A stretch of 64,000 bases of DNA from Vibrio ostreae (GCF_019226825.1 NZ_CP076643.1:1302001-1366000); one strand, 5' to 3'. Shown: positions 1 to 10,433, counted from the first letter of the stretch. Notes: a model not told the origin generated them from the sequence alone. Translations and numbers: made by a program.

Positions 1-100
1 GGCGATCTGGAATATCGATCATCCGGCTGATCTCAGCTACCAGGTGGGCGTTCCGAGATTACATGCACGAATCGTCGATGGAGTGCTGTGCAATGACTGA
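1..100 (+). CDS. hutI: Imidazolonepropionase HutI, C-terminal end (partial)
   Basis: The first 100 bases hold an open frame (codons from base 2) that ends at a TGA at 98-100 and is cut by the window edge. The last 32 residues contain a [11 protein letters not shown] stretch typical of the C-terminus of imidazolonepropionase, the amidohydrolase that opens the imidazolone ring in histidine breakdown. Its last 8 bases overlap the hutG start (ATG at 93), as expected for translationally coupled hut genes. The family call rests on a short tail plus context. Confidence 0.75.
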   Translation, partial: AIWNIDHPADLSYQVGVPRLHARIVDGVLCND

Positions 101-1109
101 TGCAATTCAAACCTCACACAACTTTACCTGGCAAGGTCGTCACGATGCCGAAGACGGTGCTTTAGGGACTCGCGTGCATCATGTGATGCAATGCCTGTCT
201 GCGACCGGTCTTGAGCCCAACCAACAGGCCGTATCCATACTCGGCTTTGCCTGTGATGCCGGAGTAGCACGCAATAAGGGCCGCACCGGAGCGCAGCAGG
301 CACCGGATCGGATCCGGCAGGCACTGGCCAATATGGCCTGGCATCGCGCTTCGCCACTGTATGATCTGGGCAACATTCACTGCCACGGTGACGCGCTTGA
401 ACAAACGCAAACTGACGCAGCCAGCGTGATTACTCAGGCTTTGCAACACACCCCGGTCATCGTACTGGGGGGCGGACATGAAGTGGCCTGGGCCACATTT
501 CAGGGCCTGGCCGGGCACCTGCAGCAGACGTGCGCGCAGGCGCCGCGCATCGGAATCATCAATTTTGATGCTCATTTTGATCTGCGTGCGTTTAAATCAG
601 AGCAGGCTGAGGTAAAACCCAGCTCTGGCACCCCGTTTTATCAGATTCAGCACTTTTGCGCCGAACATAACTGGTGTTTTCACTATGCCTGCCTGGGTGT
701 GAGCCGGGCCAGCAACACGGCTGCCCTGTTTCAGCGCGCCGATGAGCTGGGCGTGTGGTATGTGGAGGACAAAGCACTCTCTTCACTCAACCACATCTAT
801 CACATGACTCAGTTACAGCATTTTATCGATGACTGTGACTACCTGTATCTGACTATCGATCTGGATGTCTTCCCGGCGGCCACGGCACCCGGCGTTAGCG
901 CGCCGGCCGCCCGTGGTGTCAGTATCGAAGCGCTGAGTCCGTTTCTCGATCGTATCCTGCATTACAAAAACAAACTGATGATTGCCGATATTGCTGAGTA
1001 CAACCCAAGCTATGACATCGATAATCAAACCGCCCGGCTGGCAGCCCGCCTGTGCTGGGATATTGCCAACACCATGGCGGACAAACCGCCTGCTTCACAG
1101 TGTGACTGA
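93..1109 (+). CDS. hutG: Formimidoylglutamase HutG
   Basis: This enzyme hydrolyses N-formimidoyl-L-glutamate to glutamate and formamide, the last step of the hut pathway. It is an arginase/ureohydrolase-family protein of 338 residues. Visible metal ligands are GGGHE (His129), NFDAHFD (Asp159, His161, Asp163) and TIDLDVF (Asp256, Asp258), the binuclear manganese signature. A longer frame opens at 63, but the ATG at 93 is preferred because it overlaps the hutI stop by 8 bases and removes an unusual cysteine-rich extension. The gene lies third from the end of a hutI-G-U-H cluster, and a 148-base gap separates it from hutU. Confidence 0.93.
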   Translation: MTDAIQTSHNFTWQGRHDAEDGALGTRVHHVMQCLSATGLEPNQQAVSILGFACDAGVARNKGRTGAQQAPDRIRQALANMAWHRASPLYDLGNIHCHGDALEQTQTDAASVITQALQHTPVIVLGGGHEVAWATFQGLAGHLQQTCAQAPRIGIINFDAHFDLRAFKSEQAEVKPSSGTPFYQIQHFCAEHNWCFHYACLGVSRASNTAALFQRADELGVWYVEDKALSSLNHIYHMTQLQHFIDDCDYLYLTIDLDVFPAATAPGVSAPAARGVSIEALSPFLDRILHYKNKLMIADIAEYNPSYDIDNQTARLAARLCWDIANTMADKPPASQCD

Positions 1110-1257
1110 ATCAAACTAACCCACACCAGCCTGCGTACCAGCAAGGCCGGATAAAACAGAAATACGCTCACGGACACCGAGCGATCTAACACTACGGCGC
1201 TGCCCCATACCCTACAAATTCAGGCTGCGCCAAGCTTAACCATGAAGGAGCTGTAAC

Positions 1258-2955
1258 ATGACCAAGCAAGCCGAACAAGGCACCCGTCTGGACACCAGTC
1301 GTATTATCCGCGCCCCGCACGGCACGACCCTGCGGGCCAAATCCTGGCTGACGGAAGCCCCGCTGCGTATGCTGATGAACAACCTGGACCCGGATGTCGC
1401 AGAACACCCGCAATCACTGGTGGTCTACGGCGGTATCGGTCGCGCAGCGCGTAACTGGGAATGTTATGACAAGATCGTTGAAGTTCTGGAACGCCTGGAA
1501 GACGATCAGACGCTGGTGGTGCAATCTGGCAAGCCTGTCGGTGTATTCCCGACCCACAAAAATGCACCGCGCGTGCTGATTGCCAACTCGAACCTGGTGC
1601 CACACTGGGCCAATTGGGAACATTTCAATGAGCTCGATAAACAAGGCCTGATGATGTACGGCCAGATGACCGCCGGATCTTGGATTTACATTGGTTCACA
1701 GGGCATTGTTCAGGGCACTTACGAAACCTTCGTTGCCGTGGCGAAAAAGCACTTTGACGGCAACGCCAAAGGACGCTGGGTACTGACTGGCGGCTTGGGC
1801 GGCATGGGCGGAGCACAGCCACTGGCAGCCACCATGGCTGGTTTCTCAATGATCGCGGTCGAGTGTGACGAATCGCGTATCGATTACCGCCTGCGTACCG
1901 GTTATGTTGATAAAAAAGCCACCAGCCTCGATGAAGCACTGGCCATTATTTATGAATCAGACGAACCGGTTTCCGTCGGCCTGCTGGGGAACGCGGCCGA
2001 CATCTTCCCGCAACTGCTGGAACGTAATATCACTCCGGATGTCGTGACCGACCAGACGTCAGCCCATGACCCGCTTAATGGCTACCTGCCACTTGGCTGG
2101 AGCATGCAGCACGCCGCCGACATGCGCAAAACCGATGAAGCCAAAGTGGTCAAAGCGGCTAAACAGTCGATGGCCATTCAGGTTAAAGCGATGCTGGAAC
2201 TGCAACAGCGCGGCGCGGCCACGCTGGATTACGGCAACAACATCCGCCAGATGGCGCTGGAAGAAGGCGTAGAAAACGCTTTTGACTTTCCCGGCTTTGT
2301 TCCGGCTTATATCCGCCCGCTGTTTTGTGAGGGGATCGGGCCATTCCGCTGGGCAGCGCTGTCCGGCGATCCGGAAGATATCTACAAAACCGATCAGAAA
2401 GTCAAAGAGCTGATCCCGGATGATCCGCACCTGCACAACTGGCTGGATATGGCGCGCGAGCGCATTCAGTTCCAGGGCTTACCGGCCCGAATCTGCTGGG
2501 TTGGCCTGAAAGACCGTGAACGTCTCGGCCAGGCCTTTAACGAAATGGTCAAAAACGGTGAGCTAAAAGCGCCGGTCGTGATTGGCCGCGATCACCTCGA
2601 CTCCGGCTCAGTTGCCAGCCCGAACCGTGAAACCGAAGGCATGCTGGACGGCTCAGATGCCGTGTCAGACTGGCCACTGCTGAATGCCCTGCTCAACACC
2701 GCCGGCGGTGCGACCTGGGTATCGCTGCACCACGGCGGTGGTGTCGGCATGGGTTTTTCCCAGCACTCGGGAATGGTGATCTGCTGTGACGGCAGTGACG
2801 ATGCAGCCCAGCGCATCGGACGTGTCTTGCACAATGACCCGGCGACCGGCGTGATGCGCCATGCAGATGCAGGCTACGAGATAGCCAAACGCTGTGCGAA
2901 ACAACAAAACCTCGATCTCCCTATGCTGAACGACGAACTCGCTCAACTGAAGTAA
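1258..2955 (+). CDS. hutU: Urocanate hydratase HutU
   Basis: Urocanase converts urocanate to 4-imidazolone-5-propanoate using tightly bound NAD+ as an electrophile; it acts in the cytoplasm. The 565-residue length is normal for the family. [12 protein letters not shown] segment lies near residue 58, a glycine-rich [13 protein letters not shown] nucleotide-binding stretch near 178-190, and a long conserved [13 protein letters not shown] block near the C-terminus. A good Shine-Dalgarno (AAGGAG) stands before the ATG. The stop is 11 bases before hutH, so the two are co-transcribed. The 148-base upstream gap shows no terminator or operator that I can recognise. Confidence 0.96.
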   Translation: MTKQAEQGTRLDTSRIIRAPHGTTLRAKSWLTEAPLRMLMNNLDPDVAEHPQSLVVYGGIGRAARNWECYDKIVEVLERLEDDQTLVVQSGKPVGVFPTHKNAPRVLIANSNLVPHWANWEHFNELDKQGLMMYGQMTAGSWIYIGSQGIVQGTYETFVAVAKKHFDGNAKGRWVLTGGLGGMGGAQPLAATMAGFSMIAVECDESRIDYRLRTGYVDKKATSLDEALAIIYESDEPVSVGLLGNAADIFPQLLERNITPDVVTDQTSAHDPLNGYLPLGWSMQHAADMRKTDEAKVVKAAKQSMAIQVKAMLELQQRGAATLDYGNNIRQMALEEGVENAFDFPGFVPAYIRPLFCEGIGPFRWAALSGDPEDIYKTDQKVKELIPDDPHLHNWLDMARERIQFQGLPARICWVGLKDRERLGQAFNEMVKNGELKAPVVIGRDHLDSGSVASPNRETEGMLDGSDAVSDWPLLNALLNTAGGATWVSLHHGGGVGMGFSQHSGMVICCDGSDDAAQRIGRVLHNDPATGVMRHADAGYEIAKRCAKQQNLDLPMLNDELAQLK

Positions 2956-2966
2956 GGACTGTAACC

Positions 2967-4502
2967 ATGTTGAATCTTGTGATTAAACCAGGCGCTTTGA
3001 CCCTGAGCCAACTGCGCGCCGCGAGCCACCAACCCGTGACACTGTCACTCGATCCGGAAGCCATTCCTGCCATTGAACAGAGCACTCGTGTCGTTGAGCA
3101 GGTGATCGCTGAGAATCGTACCGTGTATGGCATCAATACCGGCTTTGGTCTGCTGGCCAATACCAAGATTGCTCCGCAGGACTTAGAAACTCTGCAGCGC
3201 AGTATTGTACTTTCCCATGCCGCCGGTATCGGCAAATTTATGGCCGATGAAACTGTGCGCCTGATGATGGTGCTAAAAATCAACAGCCTGGCACGCGGTT
3301 TTTCCGGGATCCGTCTGCAGGTACTCGAAGCACTGATGACGCTGGTGAACCATGAGGTTTACCCGTGCGTACCGCAAAAAGGCTCGGTCGGCGCCTCCGG
3401 TGACTTAGCGCCGCTGGCCCATATGAGCACCATTCTGCTTGGCGAAGGTCAGGCACGTTATCAGGGCGAAGTGATTTCCGGCCTGCAGGCACTTAAAATT
3501 GCCGGTCTGGAACCGATTACTCTGGCGCCGAAAGAAGGCCTGGCTCTGCTCAACGGAACACAAGCCTCAACCGCATTCGCACTCGAAGGCCTGTTTATGG
3601 CCGAAGACTTGTTCGCCTCAGCCACGGTATGTGGCGCGATGTCGGTTGATGCGGCGCTGGGCAGCCGGCGTCCGTTTGATGCGCGCATTCATCAGGTACG
3701 CGGTCATCAAAGTCAGATGGATGCTGCCGCCGCATACCGTCATGTACTGGATGAACGCAGCACCATTGGTGACTCCCATCAGGGCTGCGAAAAAGTACAA
3801 GATCCTTACTCACTGCGCTGCCAGCCTCAGGTGATGGGGGCCTGTCTGCAGCAAATCCGTAATGCTGCGGAAATCCTGCAGGTGGAAGCCAACTCCGTCT
3901 CTGATAACCCGCTGGTGTTTGCCGACGATGGCGACATCATCTCCGGCGGTAACTTCCACGCTGAGCCGGTGGCAATGGCGGCCGATGGTCTGGCTCTGGC
4001 GATTGCCGAAATCGGCAGCTTGTCAGAACGCCGCATGGCACTGCTGATCGACAGCGCACTGAGTAAACTGCCTCCGTTCCTGGTCGATAATGGCGGAGTC
4101 AACTCCGGCTTTATGATTGCTCAGGTCACATCAGCGGCGTTGGCAAGTGAGAACAAAACTCTGGCTCATCCGGCTTCAGTTGACAGCCTGCCGACCTCAG
4201 CCAATCAGGAAGACCACGTGTCGATGGCAACCTTTGCCGGTCGCCGCCTGAAAGACATGAGCGAGAACACCCGCGGTATTCTCGCGGTGGAATATCTCGC
4301 CGCCGCGCAAGGTCTGGATTTCCGCGCGCCGAACCTCTCTTCTGCCCGAGTGGAAGAAGCCAGGCAGATCCTGCGCCGTGAAGTCTCGTTCTATGATAAG
4401 GACCGTTACTTTGCGCCTGATATCGCCGCGGCGAATGAACTGCTGCTGCAGGCGGTACACAATCACCTGATGCCGGAGCAATTGCTGCCGAGTGTGGGGT
4501 AA
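2967..4502 (+). CDS. hutH: Histidine ammonia-lyase HutH
   Basis: Histidase deaminates L-histidine to urocanate, the first hut step. The 511-residue protein carries the self-cyclising Ala143-Ser144-Gly145 triad ([14 protein letters not shown]) that forms the MIO electrophile, and Tyr54 in VYGINTGFG matches the family active-site tyrosine. The later SDNPLVF and NFHAEPVA segments and the [10 protein letters not shown] block are also typical. It is the last gene of the cluster; a rho-independent terminator follows at 4563-4591. Confidence 0.97.
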   Translation: MLNLVIKPGALTLSQLRAASHQPVTLSLDPEAIPAIEQSTRVVEQVIAENRTVYGINTGFGLLANTKIAPQDLETLQRSIVLSHAAGIGKFMADETVRLMMVLKINSLARGFSGIRLQVLEALMTLVNHEVYPCVPQKGSVGASGDLAPLAHMSTILLGEGQARYQGEVISGLQALKIAGLEPITLAPKEGLALLNGTQASTAFALEGLFMAEDLFASATVCGAMSVDAALGSRRPFDARIHQVRGHQSQMDAAAAYRHVLDERSTIGDSHQGCEKVQDPYSLRCQPQVMGACLQQIRNAAEILQVEANSVSDNPLVFADDGDIISGGNFHAEPVAMAADGLALAIAEIGSLSERRMALLIDSALSKLPPFLVDNGGVNSGFMIAQVTSAALASENKTLAHPASVDSLPTSANQEDHVSMATFAGRRLKDMSENTRGILAVEYLAAAQGLDFRAPNLSSARVEEARQILRREVSFYDKDRYFAPDIAAANELLLQAVHNHLMPEQLLPSVG

Positions 4503-4950
4503 AAGGTTTTAGGCCCTAGGGTTCTGGAACCTTAGAACCCGAATCCGACATTAAGATTGAATAAAGCAGCCAACACACTGGCTGCTTTTTTCGATAAGCG
4601 CCTCTGAGACCTAGGTTCTAGGTTCTAGAAACCGGGAACTTCACTGTCCGACATCTTTGCGAGCAATACTTCACTTCTTCCCAGCAATCGGCCCATTTTT
4701 TACGCCAGGTGAATGGCCGAGCGCACACCACACACTGTTTTTGCGGCAAATGCAGTTTTTTATGAGTCATGCTGTGTTTTCCTATACTGTGACGGGTTTC
4801 ATTACGACTTCCGCTGCCAAAAGATCACGCTTTTGAGCTCTTATTGTGTTGTTATTATGAATATTGTTTGTTCACTTCCAACTGATTGGACCATTAGACT
4901 CCGGGTTGAGAGCTATAATCCGTCACAGTTTTGTCGGAATAGCGTAAATT
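4503..4950. other. Gene-free interval after hutH
   Basis: This 448-base gap holds the hut terminator, two patches built from CTAGG/TTCTAG-like words (about 4510-4541 and 4608-4637) on either side of it, and the promoter region of the DUF3581 gene. A TATAAT sits at 4914-4919, 32 bases before the ATG, but no good -35 is correctly spaced. The open frame 4713-5063 overlaps the real gene and looks spurious. Confidence 0.6.
4563..4591 (+). terminator. Rho-independent terminator of the hut operon
   Basis: AAGCAGCCA and TGGCTGCTT form a 9-bp stem with a 6-base loop, followed by a run of T. It lies 61 bases after the hutH stop. Confidence 0.85.
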
Positions 4951-5676
4951 ATGTTTCTAGCTCCTTACTTCTCAAATCAAGACCATCAATTCCAGTTCAC
5001 TCGCGAACAGGCCAGTCACTTCGCCAAACGTGTAGCGGGCGACTTCAACCCGATCCACGATGAAGACAGCAAGCGCTTCTGTGTACCTGGCGATCTTCTG
5101 TTTGCAGTACTACTGAAACGTGAAGGCATCAGCCAGAAAATGCGTTTTGATTTCTCAGGTATGGTGGGTGACGGAACGGCTCTGCATATTGAGAACAAGT
5201 GCAGCAAAGAAAGCGCTGTCGTCGACGAGTCAGGTAAAGAATATCTGCACATGAACCGTGAAGGCGAAGTAAGCCATGACGCAGCTTTCATCGAACACGT
5301 GGTTACAAACTACGTTCAGTTTTCCGGCATGAACTTTCCGCACATCATGGTGCCGCTGATGGAAGAGCAGCAGATGATGATCAACTGCCAGCGTCCGTTA
5401 GTGATCTACGAGAGCATGGAAGTTGAATTCTCACGCCTTGACCTGACGCACCCTGAAGTAGAATTCACCGGTGCGACTTTCGATGTTGAGGGCAAACGCG
5501 GGATCGTGACGCTGAACTTCGCGTTTAAAGAAGAAGGTGAACAGGTCGGCAGCGGTGTAAAACGCATGGTAGCCAGCGGACTGAAACCGTACAACCAGGC
5601 AGATATTGATGATCTGGTCAGCCGTTTCAACGAGCGTAAGGACGCCTTCCTGGCAAAGTTCGCTAAAGCGGCCTAA
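4951..5676 (+). CDS. DUF3581 family protein with MaoC-like motif
   Basis: This 241-residue soluble protein matches what I remember of the DUF3581 family of Vibrio and relatives; no function is established to my knowledge. The N-terminal segment GDFNPIHDED (about residues 30-39) closely resembles the hydratase motif of MaoC/hot-dog enoyl-CoA hydratases, where the Asp and His are catalytic. The remainder alternates strands and helices compatible with a double hot-dog, but I see no second motif. No signal peptide or membrane segment is present. It is a single-gene unit, ending in a bidirectional terminator shared with the convergent methyltransferase gene. Confidence 0.8.
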   Translation: MFLAPYFSNQDHQFQFTREQASHFAKRVAGDFNPIHDEDSKRFCVPGDLLFAVLLKREGISQKMRFDFSGMVGDGTALHIENKCSKESAVVDESGKEYLHMNREGEVSHDAAFIEHVVTNYVQFSGMNFPHIMVPLMEEQQMMINCQRPLVIYESMEVEFSRLDLTHPEVEFTGATFDVEGKRGIVTLNFAFKEEGEQVGSGVKRMVASGLKPYNQADIDDLVSRFNERKDAFLAKFAKAA

Positions 5677-5703
5677 CAGCAGTCGCGTGCAAAAACCACA
5701 AAT

Positions 5704-5733
5704 AAAAAAGCTTCACCGTGGTGAAGCTTTTTT
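5704..5733. terminator. Bidirectional terminator
   Basis: AAAAAAGCTTCACC pairs perfectly with GGTGAAGCTTTTTT (14-bp arms), giving A/T runs on both sides. It can stop both the DUF3581 gene and the convergent methyltransferase gene. Confidence 0.9.
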
Positions 5734-5772
5734 ATTGCGCCATTACCTGGCCTAAAAACACTGATTTCAGGC

Positions 5773-6234
5773 TCACAACCAGCGCCGTACCCGGGTTTTA
5801 TAATCAACATAATCTTCCCCGAACAGGTGCTCCAGCGCCTTCTCTTCCGGAATAATCTGGAAGCGGTTCATGTACATCACAAATCCCGCCACCACAGCAA
5901 AACTTATCAGGTTCTGGTGCCAGTAAGCAAAACCAAACAGCAGCAGTAACAAACCAAGATACATTGGATTGCGGCTGTAGTGGAACACCCCGGAATCAAC
6001 CACAGTGGTTGCTTTATAAGGCTGAATTGGATTGACTGTGGTTTTCGCACGCCGGAACTGCACCACACCGGCAATGCCGATCACAGCAGCCGCGACAAAA
6101 CACACCGCAAACACCGCATATTTGTACGGCAGACTGACGTCAGTAAACGGAATCAGAACAGCTAAGCGGTTGACCAGAACCAGAGCAACCAGAAACAACG
6201 CCACAGGCGGTATTTTCAATTCCAAAAAACGCAT
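5773..6234 (-). CDS. Isoprenylcysteine carboxyl methyltransferase-like membrane protein
   Basis: This 153-residue integral membrane protein has about four hydrophobic segments. The C-terminal half has the motif GVFHYSRNPMYLG followed by a segment with IIPEEKALEHLFGEDYVDYKTRVRRWL spread over the end, the hallmark of the ICMT/PEMT-like methyltransferase families that bind S-adenosylmethionine at the membrane face. Bacterial members methylate small lipophilic or unknown substrates, and the substrate here cannot be told. It stands alone between two terminators. Confidence 0.8.
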   Translation of the reverse strand: MRFLELKIPPVALFLVALVLVNRLAVLIPFTDVSLPYKYAVFAVCFVAAAVIGIAGVVQFRRAKTTVNPIQPYKATTVVDSGVFHYSRNPMYLGLLLLLFGFAYWHQNLISFAVVAGFVMYMNRFQIIPEEKALEHLFGEDYVDYKTRVRRWL

Positions 6235-6293
6235 AATAGCTCCCAGACAGGTATTGCTTCATTATAAGCCTTTTTCTGTGACGATATAAAAAC

Positions 6294-6316
6294 AAAGCCC
6301 GGTAAAACCGGGCTTT
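6294..6316 (-). terminator. Terminator after ydiJ-type gene
   Basis: AAAGCCCGGT and ACCGGGCTTT form a 10-bp palindrome 39 bases beyond the stop of the minus-strand dehydrogenase gene. T-rich flanks are short, so efficiency is uncertain. Confidence 0.7.
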
Positions 6317-6354
6317 ATCAATTAAATCAGTGCTAATCTGCTTGTTCCGCCCGA

Positions 6355-9300
6355 TTACATCAACGACAGCAACGCCTGCAGAGGATGTTTCGGTTTGGCC
6401 TCTTCAAAGCGTTTTACCTGGCTGCGGCAGGAATAACCGGTGATAAGACAACGCTCTACCGGCAGCTTCTCAATACTTGGTTTCCAGCTCAGGCCGTAAA
6501 TGTCTTTCGACATCTGGAATTTATCCACTTCGTGACCAAACGTACCTGCCATACCACAACAGCCGACCGGCACTGTTTTCAGTGTTGCACCAAAGTGGGC
6601 GAAGATTGCCCCCCACTCCTTCTCCGCGTTTGGCATCCGCGTTTTCTCAGTACAGTGCGCCAGCAGATACCAAGGTTCAGCCTGAGCAGACTCCTTAGCG
6701 TGGAATTCAGTCAGGCGCGGCTGCAGCCACTCGTGCACGGTAATAACGCTAAAATCTCCCCGTTCACTACCCAGCACCTCAGCGTATTCATCGCGGTAAC
6801 ACAGCACCAGCGCCGGATCGACGCCCACCATGGGAATGTTCAGATCCGCCACCTGGGACAGGAATCCTGCGGTATTGGTTGCTGTTGACTTAAACTGCTT
6901 GAGGAAGCCTTTAATATGCTGCGCCTTACCGTTGGGTTTGAACGGCAGCAGAATCGGTTTTTTGCCCAGTTTCACCGCCAGAGCGACAAAATCTTCCACC
7001 ACATCCGCATCGTAATAGCTGGTAAACGGATCCTGCACGATAATCACGTGCTGGTTGCGCTCATCCTGCGACAACGACGCCAGGCGCTGCATATCAAACG
7101 GAGTCAGCGGATGGCGACGGGTGCGTTGTGCCAGCGTCGGCACAGACAGCATAGGGGCATCAACATAACCCACCGTAGACGCCGTGACCTTCTGTACCCA
7201 TTTCTGAGCCATCACACCGTTGACCAGTTTTGGCGCTTTAGCCATCACCGGCAGCATGGTTTCAATATTGGCCACCAGGTAATCTTTGGCCGGACGCTGA
7301 TAACGCGAATGGTAGATATTGAGGAAACGGGAACGGAATCCGGGTACATCAACCTTTATCGGACACTGGCTGGCACACGCTTTACACGCCAGACAGCCAT
7401 TCATCGCTTCGTACACTTCATGGGAAAAATCATACTCATGACGCTGGTTGATACGGTTTCGCACCCGGTCAATCATGGTCTTGATGGTTGGCGTGGTTTC
7501 CAGCGCCTTTTTCTCCAGATCCAGGATATCAATGCCCTGCTCGGTCAGTTGGCGCAGCCATTCACGCACCAGACCGGCACGGCCTTTTGGCGAGTGACGG
7601 CGATCGGCGGTGACCTTCATCGAAGGACACATCGGTGAGCTGGTGTCATAGTTAAAGCACAGGCCGTTACCGTTACACTCCATCGCACGTTTAAAGCTGT
7701 CGCGTACCTCGACATCAATCTGGCGGTCAAAATAGCCGCGCTTAGTGTCAGAGACTTTAACCAGTTCAAAGTTAGTATCGAGCGGCGTACAAATCTTACC
7801 CGGGTTCATCTTGTTATGCGGGTCAAACGCGGCCTTAACGCGGCGCAGTTCAGTAAACAGCTCGTCACCGAAGAATTCCGGACCGTATTCTGAGCGATAG
7901 CCTTTGCCGTGTTCACCCCACATCAGGCCGCCGTATTTCGCTACCAGCTTAACCACTTCATCCGACACTTCGTGCATCATCAGCTCTTGCTTCGGATCGC
8001 ACATATCCAGCGCGGGACGCACGTGCAGAACACCAGCATCAACGTGGCCGAACATGCCGTAAGCCAGCCCTTTTGAATCCAGCAGGTCCCGGAACTCGGC
8101 GATAAAGTCAGCCAGGTTCTCCGGCGGCACACAAGTATCTTCAGTAAATGGAACCGGCTTGGCGCGGCCTTTCGCCGCCCCCAGCAGACCAACCGCTTTC
8201 TTACGCATGTTGTAAATACGGTTGATGCTCGCCAAATCATCACACACCTGGAAGCCGATAATCCCCGCTTCCTGATTCTCGACCATCACTTCCAGACGGG
8301 CGGTCAGCTGCTCCACCAGAGAACGCACTAAGGCTTCATCCTGATCAGCGAATTCAACAATATTGAGGCCGAGCATCTCTTTACCCGGAACGCTGGTGAT
8401 CAGGTCACTGACGCTGTGCCAGACAATGTCTTCACGCGCCAGATTAAGTACTTTCGAGTCAACGGTTTCCACCGACAGGGCATTCGCTTCCACCATCACC
8501 GGTGCGTTACGCAGCGCCGAATCAAAGCTGTCGTACTTGATGTTCACCAGCGTACGCGCTTTCGGAATCGGAGTCAGATTCAGCTTGGCTTCGGTGATAA
8601 ACGCCAGTGAACCTTCCGCACCACACAGTACGCGGGTGATATCAAATCTATCATTGTCGGTATCAAGGGCGTTTTTCAGATCATAGCCGGTCAAAAAACG
8701 GTTCAACGGCGGGAATTTAGCAACAATCTGCTCACGCTTATCACGGCATACCGCTTCGGTCACCCGCATGGCCTCAGCAGCATAACTGCCAGCCTGCGGC
8801 AAACCTTGCGATAAATCGGTTTCCAGTACCGAGCCATCAGCAAACACCGCCTGCAGGGAAAGCACATGATCCGAGGTTTTGCCGTATTTAAGCGAACCCT
8901 GACCGGACGCATCGGTATTGACCATACCGCCCAGAGTAGCACGGTTACTGGTCGACAAATCTGGCGAGAAGAAGAAGCCATAAGGGCGTACCGCATCGTT
9001 AAGCTGGTCTTTAACGACACCAGCCTGAACCCGCACCCAGCCTTCTTCGGCATTGACTTCCAGGATGTGGTTCATATGACGGGAAAGATCTACCACCACC
9101 CCTTTCGTCAGAGACTGACCGTTGGTGCCGGTGCCGCCGCCACGGGCAGAAAACGTGACGCGTTCAAATTCAGGTTTAGTGCTTATTCTACCGATGATCG
9201 ACACATCCTGAGTCGATTTCGGATGGACAACGGCTTGTGGCAGTTGTTGATACACACTGTTATCAGTGGAAACAGCAAGACGACTTGAATACTGAGTTTC

Positions 9301-9393
9301 AATATCGCCGCTAAATCCCGCTGCTTCAAGTTCATGTAAAAACGTTAAAACAACAGGGTCAACATCGGATTGGAGGTGAAGTCTTGGTAACAT
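6355..9393 (-). CDS. ydiJ: YdiJ-type FAD/Fe-S D-2-hydroxyacid dehydrogenase
   Basis: A 1012-residue fusion of an FAD-binding oxidase and an iron-sulfur unit, the architecture of Escherichia coli YdiJ, reported as a D-2-hydroxyglutarate dehydrogenase. The N-terminal third has the FAD (PCMH-type) block with SARGGGTGTNGQS near residue 80, followed by the FAD-oxidase C-terminal domain. A 4Fe-4S motif CLACKACASQCP lies near residue 668, and a GCCGMAGTFGHE cysteine-rich (CCG-type) motif near residue 944. It would feed electrons from a D-2-hydroxyacid to the respiratory chain from the cytoplasmic side. It is monocistronic, divergent from the DUF3334 gene. The exact substrate is inferred from the E. 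coli protein. Confidence 0.88.
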   Translation of the reverse strand: MLPRLHLQSDVDPVVLTFLHELEAAGFSGDIETQYSSRLAVSTDNSVYQQLPQAVVHPKSTQDVSIIGRISTKPEFERVTFSARGGGTGTNGQSLTKGVVVDLSRHMNHILEVNAEEGWVRVQAGVVKDQLNDAVRPYGFFFSPDLSTSNRATLGGMVNTDASGQGSLKYGKTSDHVLSLQAVFADGSVLETDLSQGLPQAGSYAAEAMRVTEAVCRDKREQIVAKFPPLNRFLTGYDLKNALDTDNDRFDITRVLCGAEGSLAFITEAKLNLTPIPKARTLVNIKYDSFDSALRNAPVMVEANALSVETVDSKVLNLAREDIVWHSVSDLITSVPGKEMLGLNIVEFADQDEALVRSLVEQLTARLEVMVENQEAGIIGFQVCDDLASINRIYNMRKKAVGLLGAAKGRAKPVPFTEDTCVPPENLADFIAEFRDLLDSKGLAYGMFGHVDAGVLHVRPALDMCDPKQELMMHEVSDEVVKLVAKYGGLMWGEHGKGYRSEYGPEFFGDELFTELRRVKAAFDPHNKMNPGKICTPLDTNFELVKVSDTKRGYFDRQIDVEVRDSFKRAMECNGNGLCFNYDTSSPMCPSMKVTADRRHSPKGRAGLVREWLRQLTEQGIDILDLEKKALETTPTIKTMIDRVRNRINQRHEYDFSHEVYEAMNGCLACKACASQCPIKVDVPGFRSRFLNIYHSRYQRPAKDYLVANIETMLPVMAKAPKLVNGVMAQKWVQKVTASTVGYVDAPMLSVPTLAQRTRRHPLTPFDMQRLASLSQDERNQHVIIVQDPFTSYYDADVVEDFVALAVKLGKKPILLPFKPNGKAQHIKGFLKQFKSTATNTAGFLSQVADLNIPMVGVDPALVLCYRDEYAEVLGSERGDFSVITVHEWLQPRLTEFHAKESAQAEPWYLLAHCTEKTRMPNAEKEWGAIFAHFGATLKTVPVGCCGMAGTFGHEVDKFQMSKDIYGLSWKPSIEKLPVERCLITGYSCRSQVKRFEEAKPKHPLQALLSLM

Positions 9394-9715
9394 TTGCTTC
9401 CTGCCCGTACTGCGCTGATCCTATCAGCTCTGGGTTATAAGTTATTTTTGGTATTAATATTTGAGTCATGTCACTTTACAACATTTAAAAAGGTGATCAA
9501 ATCAGAATCTCAATGCCAGAATGAAATGAAACGGAATTTTTCACTAGTGATACCGACTTATGATTTATCACCAAGCCTGCTATGATGCGGTGTGGATTAT
9601 TTCGCCCCTAACATGACGTTATACTGCGAATGGTGCATTTAATGGCACATCGGCTTAATGTGACCCAGTTTCTTCCATTACGCTTTGCGTCTAATCAGCT
9701 TTTACGGACAAATAC
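9394..9715. other. Divergent intergenic region, ydiJ/DUF3334
   Basis: This 322-base AT-rich spacer must hold both divergent promoters. A TATACT hexamer follows TGACGT near 9630 and could be a -10 for the DUF3334 gene, but the matching -35 is poor. No strong dyad or known operator was seen. Confidence 0.5.
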
Positions 9716-10399
9716 ATGAAAAAAAGTAAGATCGTCACCACCGAAGATATTTTGCTGAAACTATGCCAATCAGTGTCCAGCGTCCTGACTTCCGCCACCG
9801 CATCTAACATCTCTTACTCGGCGATGGTGCAGAAGATCAATAAAACGTCACTGAAACCGGACTTCGGTTGTTTTGTCCTGTTTGATGGCGGATTCAGCGG
9901 CCTGGTGGTCATCAACTTCACCGCCAAAGCGGCGCTGGAAGTCTACGCCAACTACATGCGCAACATGGGTATGCCGGAAGAAGAACTGGCCGTGCTGCAC
10001 ACTTCAGACGAAGTGGGTGATGTACTGGGTGAACTGATGAACCAGTTAGTGGGTGACTTCACCAAAAAAATACGCAAAGAGCTGCAAACTAACATTACCC
10101 AGAACCAGCCTAAAATGTTGTCGCTGAATAAGCAGGTCAATTTGTCGGTGGACACCAACCTGGATCGCCCGCAAGCACGCCGTGTCACCTTCTCGACCGA
10201 AAACAACAATATTTTCTATCTTGAGCTGGCGATGGATAAAACCGAATTTATCCAGTTGGAAGAATTTGAAATTCAGGAAGATGAAAGCCCGGATTCCATT
10301 TTAGCGGCTGCGCAACAGAAGATGGAAAGTAAGACACAACCAGGCAGTGCAGCGGCAGACGATGCCACTTCCGACCTGCTGGATGAACTCGGCCTCTGA
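9716..10399 (+). CDS. DUF3334 family protein, CheX/CheC-like
   Basis: A 227-residue soluble protein matching the DUF3334 family as I remember it. The segment DEVGDVLGELMNQLVGDFTKKIR (around residues 98-120) resembles the conserved E..N helix of CheX/CheC phosphatases, which dephosphorylate CheY-P, and the preceding fold (GCFVLFDGGFSGLVVINF) fits a CheX-type core. The last 50 residues are acidic and low in complexity, ending in SDLLDELGL, which may be a docking tail. No chemotaxis genes are adjacent. Phosphatase activity is inference only. Confidence 0.78.
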   Translation: MKKSKIVTTEDILLKLCQSVSSVLTSATASNISYSAMVQKINKTSLKPDFGCFVLFDGGFSGLVVINFTAKAALEVYANYMRNMGMPEEELAVLHTSDEVGDVLGELMNQLVGDFTKKIRKELQTNITQNQPKMLSLNKQVNLSVDTNLDRPQARRVTFSTENNNIFYLELAMDKTEFIQLEEFEIQEDESPDSILAAAQQKMESKTQPGSAAADDATSDLLDELGL

Positions 10400-10411
10400 T
10401 CACAAGTTAGC

Positions 10412-10433
10412 CCGGCAGCGCCCCTGCTGCCGG
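10412..10433 (+). terminator. Possible weak terminator
   Basis: CCGGCAGC and GCTGCCGG form an 8-bp GC-rich stem with a 6-base loop 13 bases after the DUF3334 stop. There is no T run, so it may act only as an RNA stability hairpin. Confidence 0.4.

Noticed and set aside
4713..5063. 116-codon frame before the DUF3581 gene
   Set aside because: It overlaps the DUF3581 start in another frame and shows no family features.
6916..7638. 240-codon plus-strand frame inside ydiJ
   Set aside because: Antisense to a long, well-supported gene, with arginine/histidine-rich composition typical of a shadow frame.
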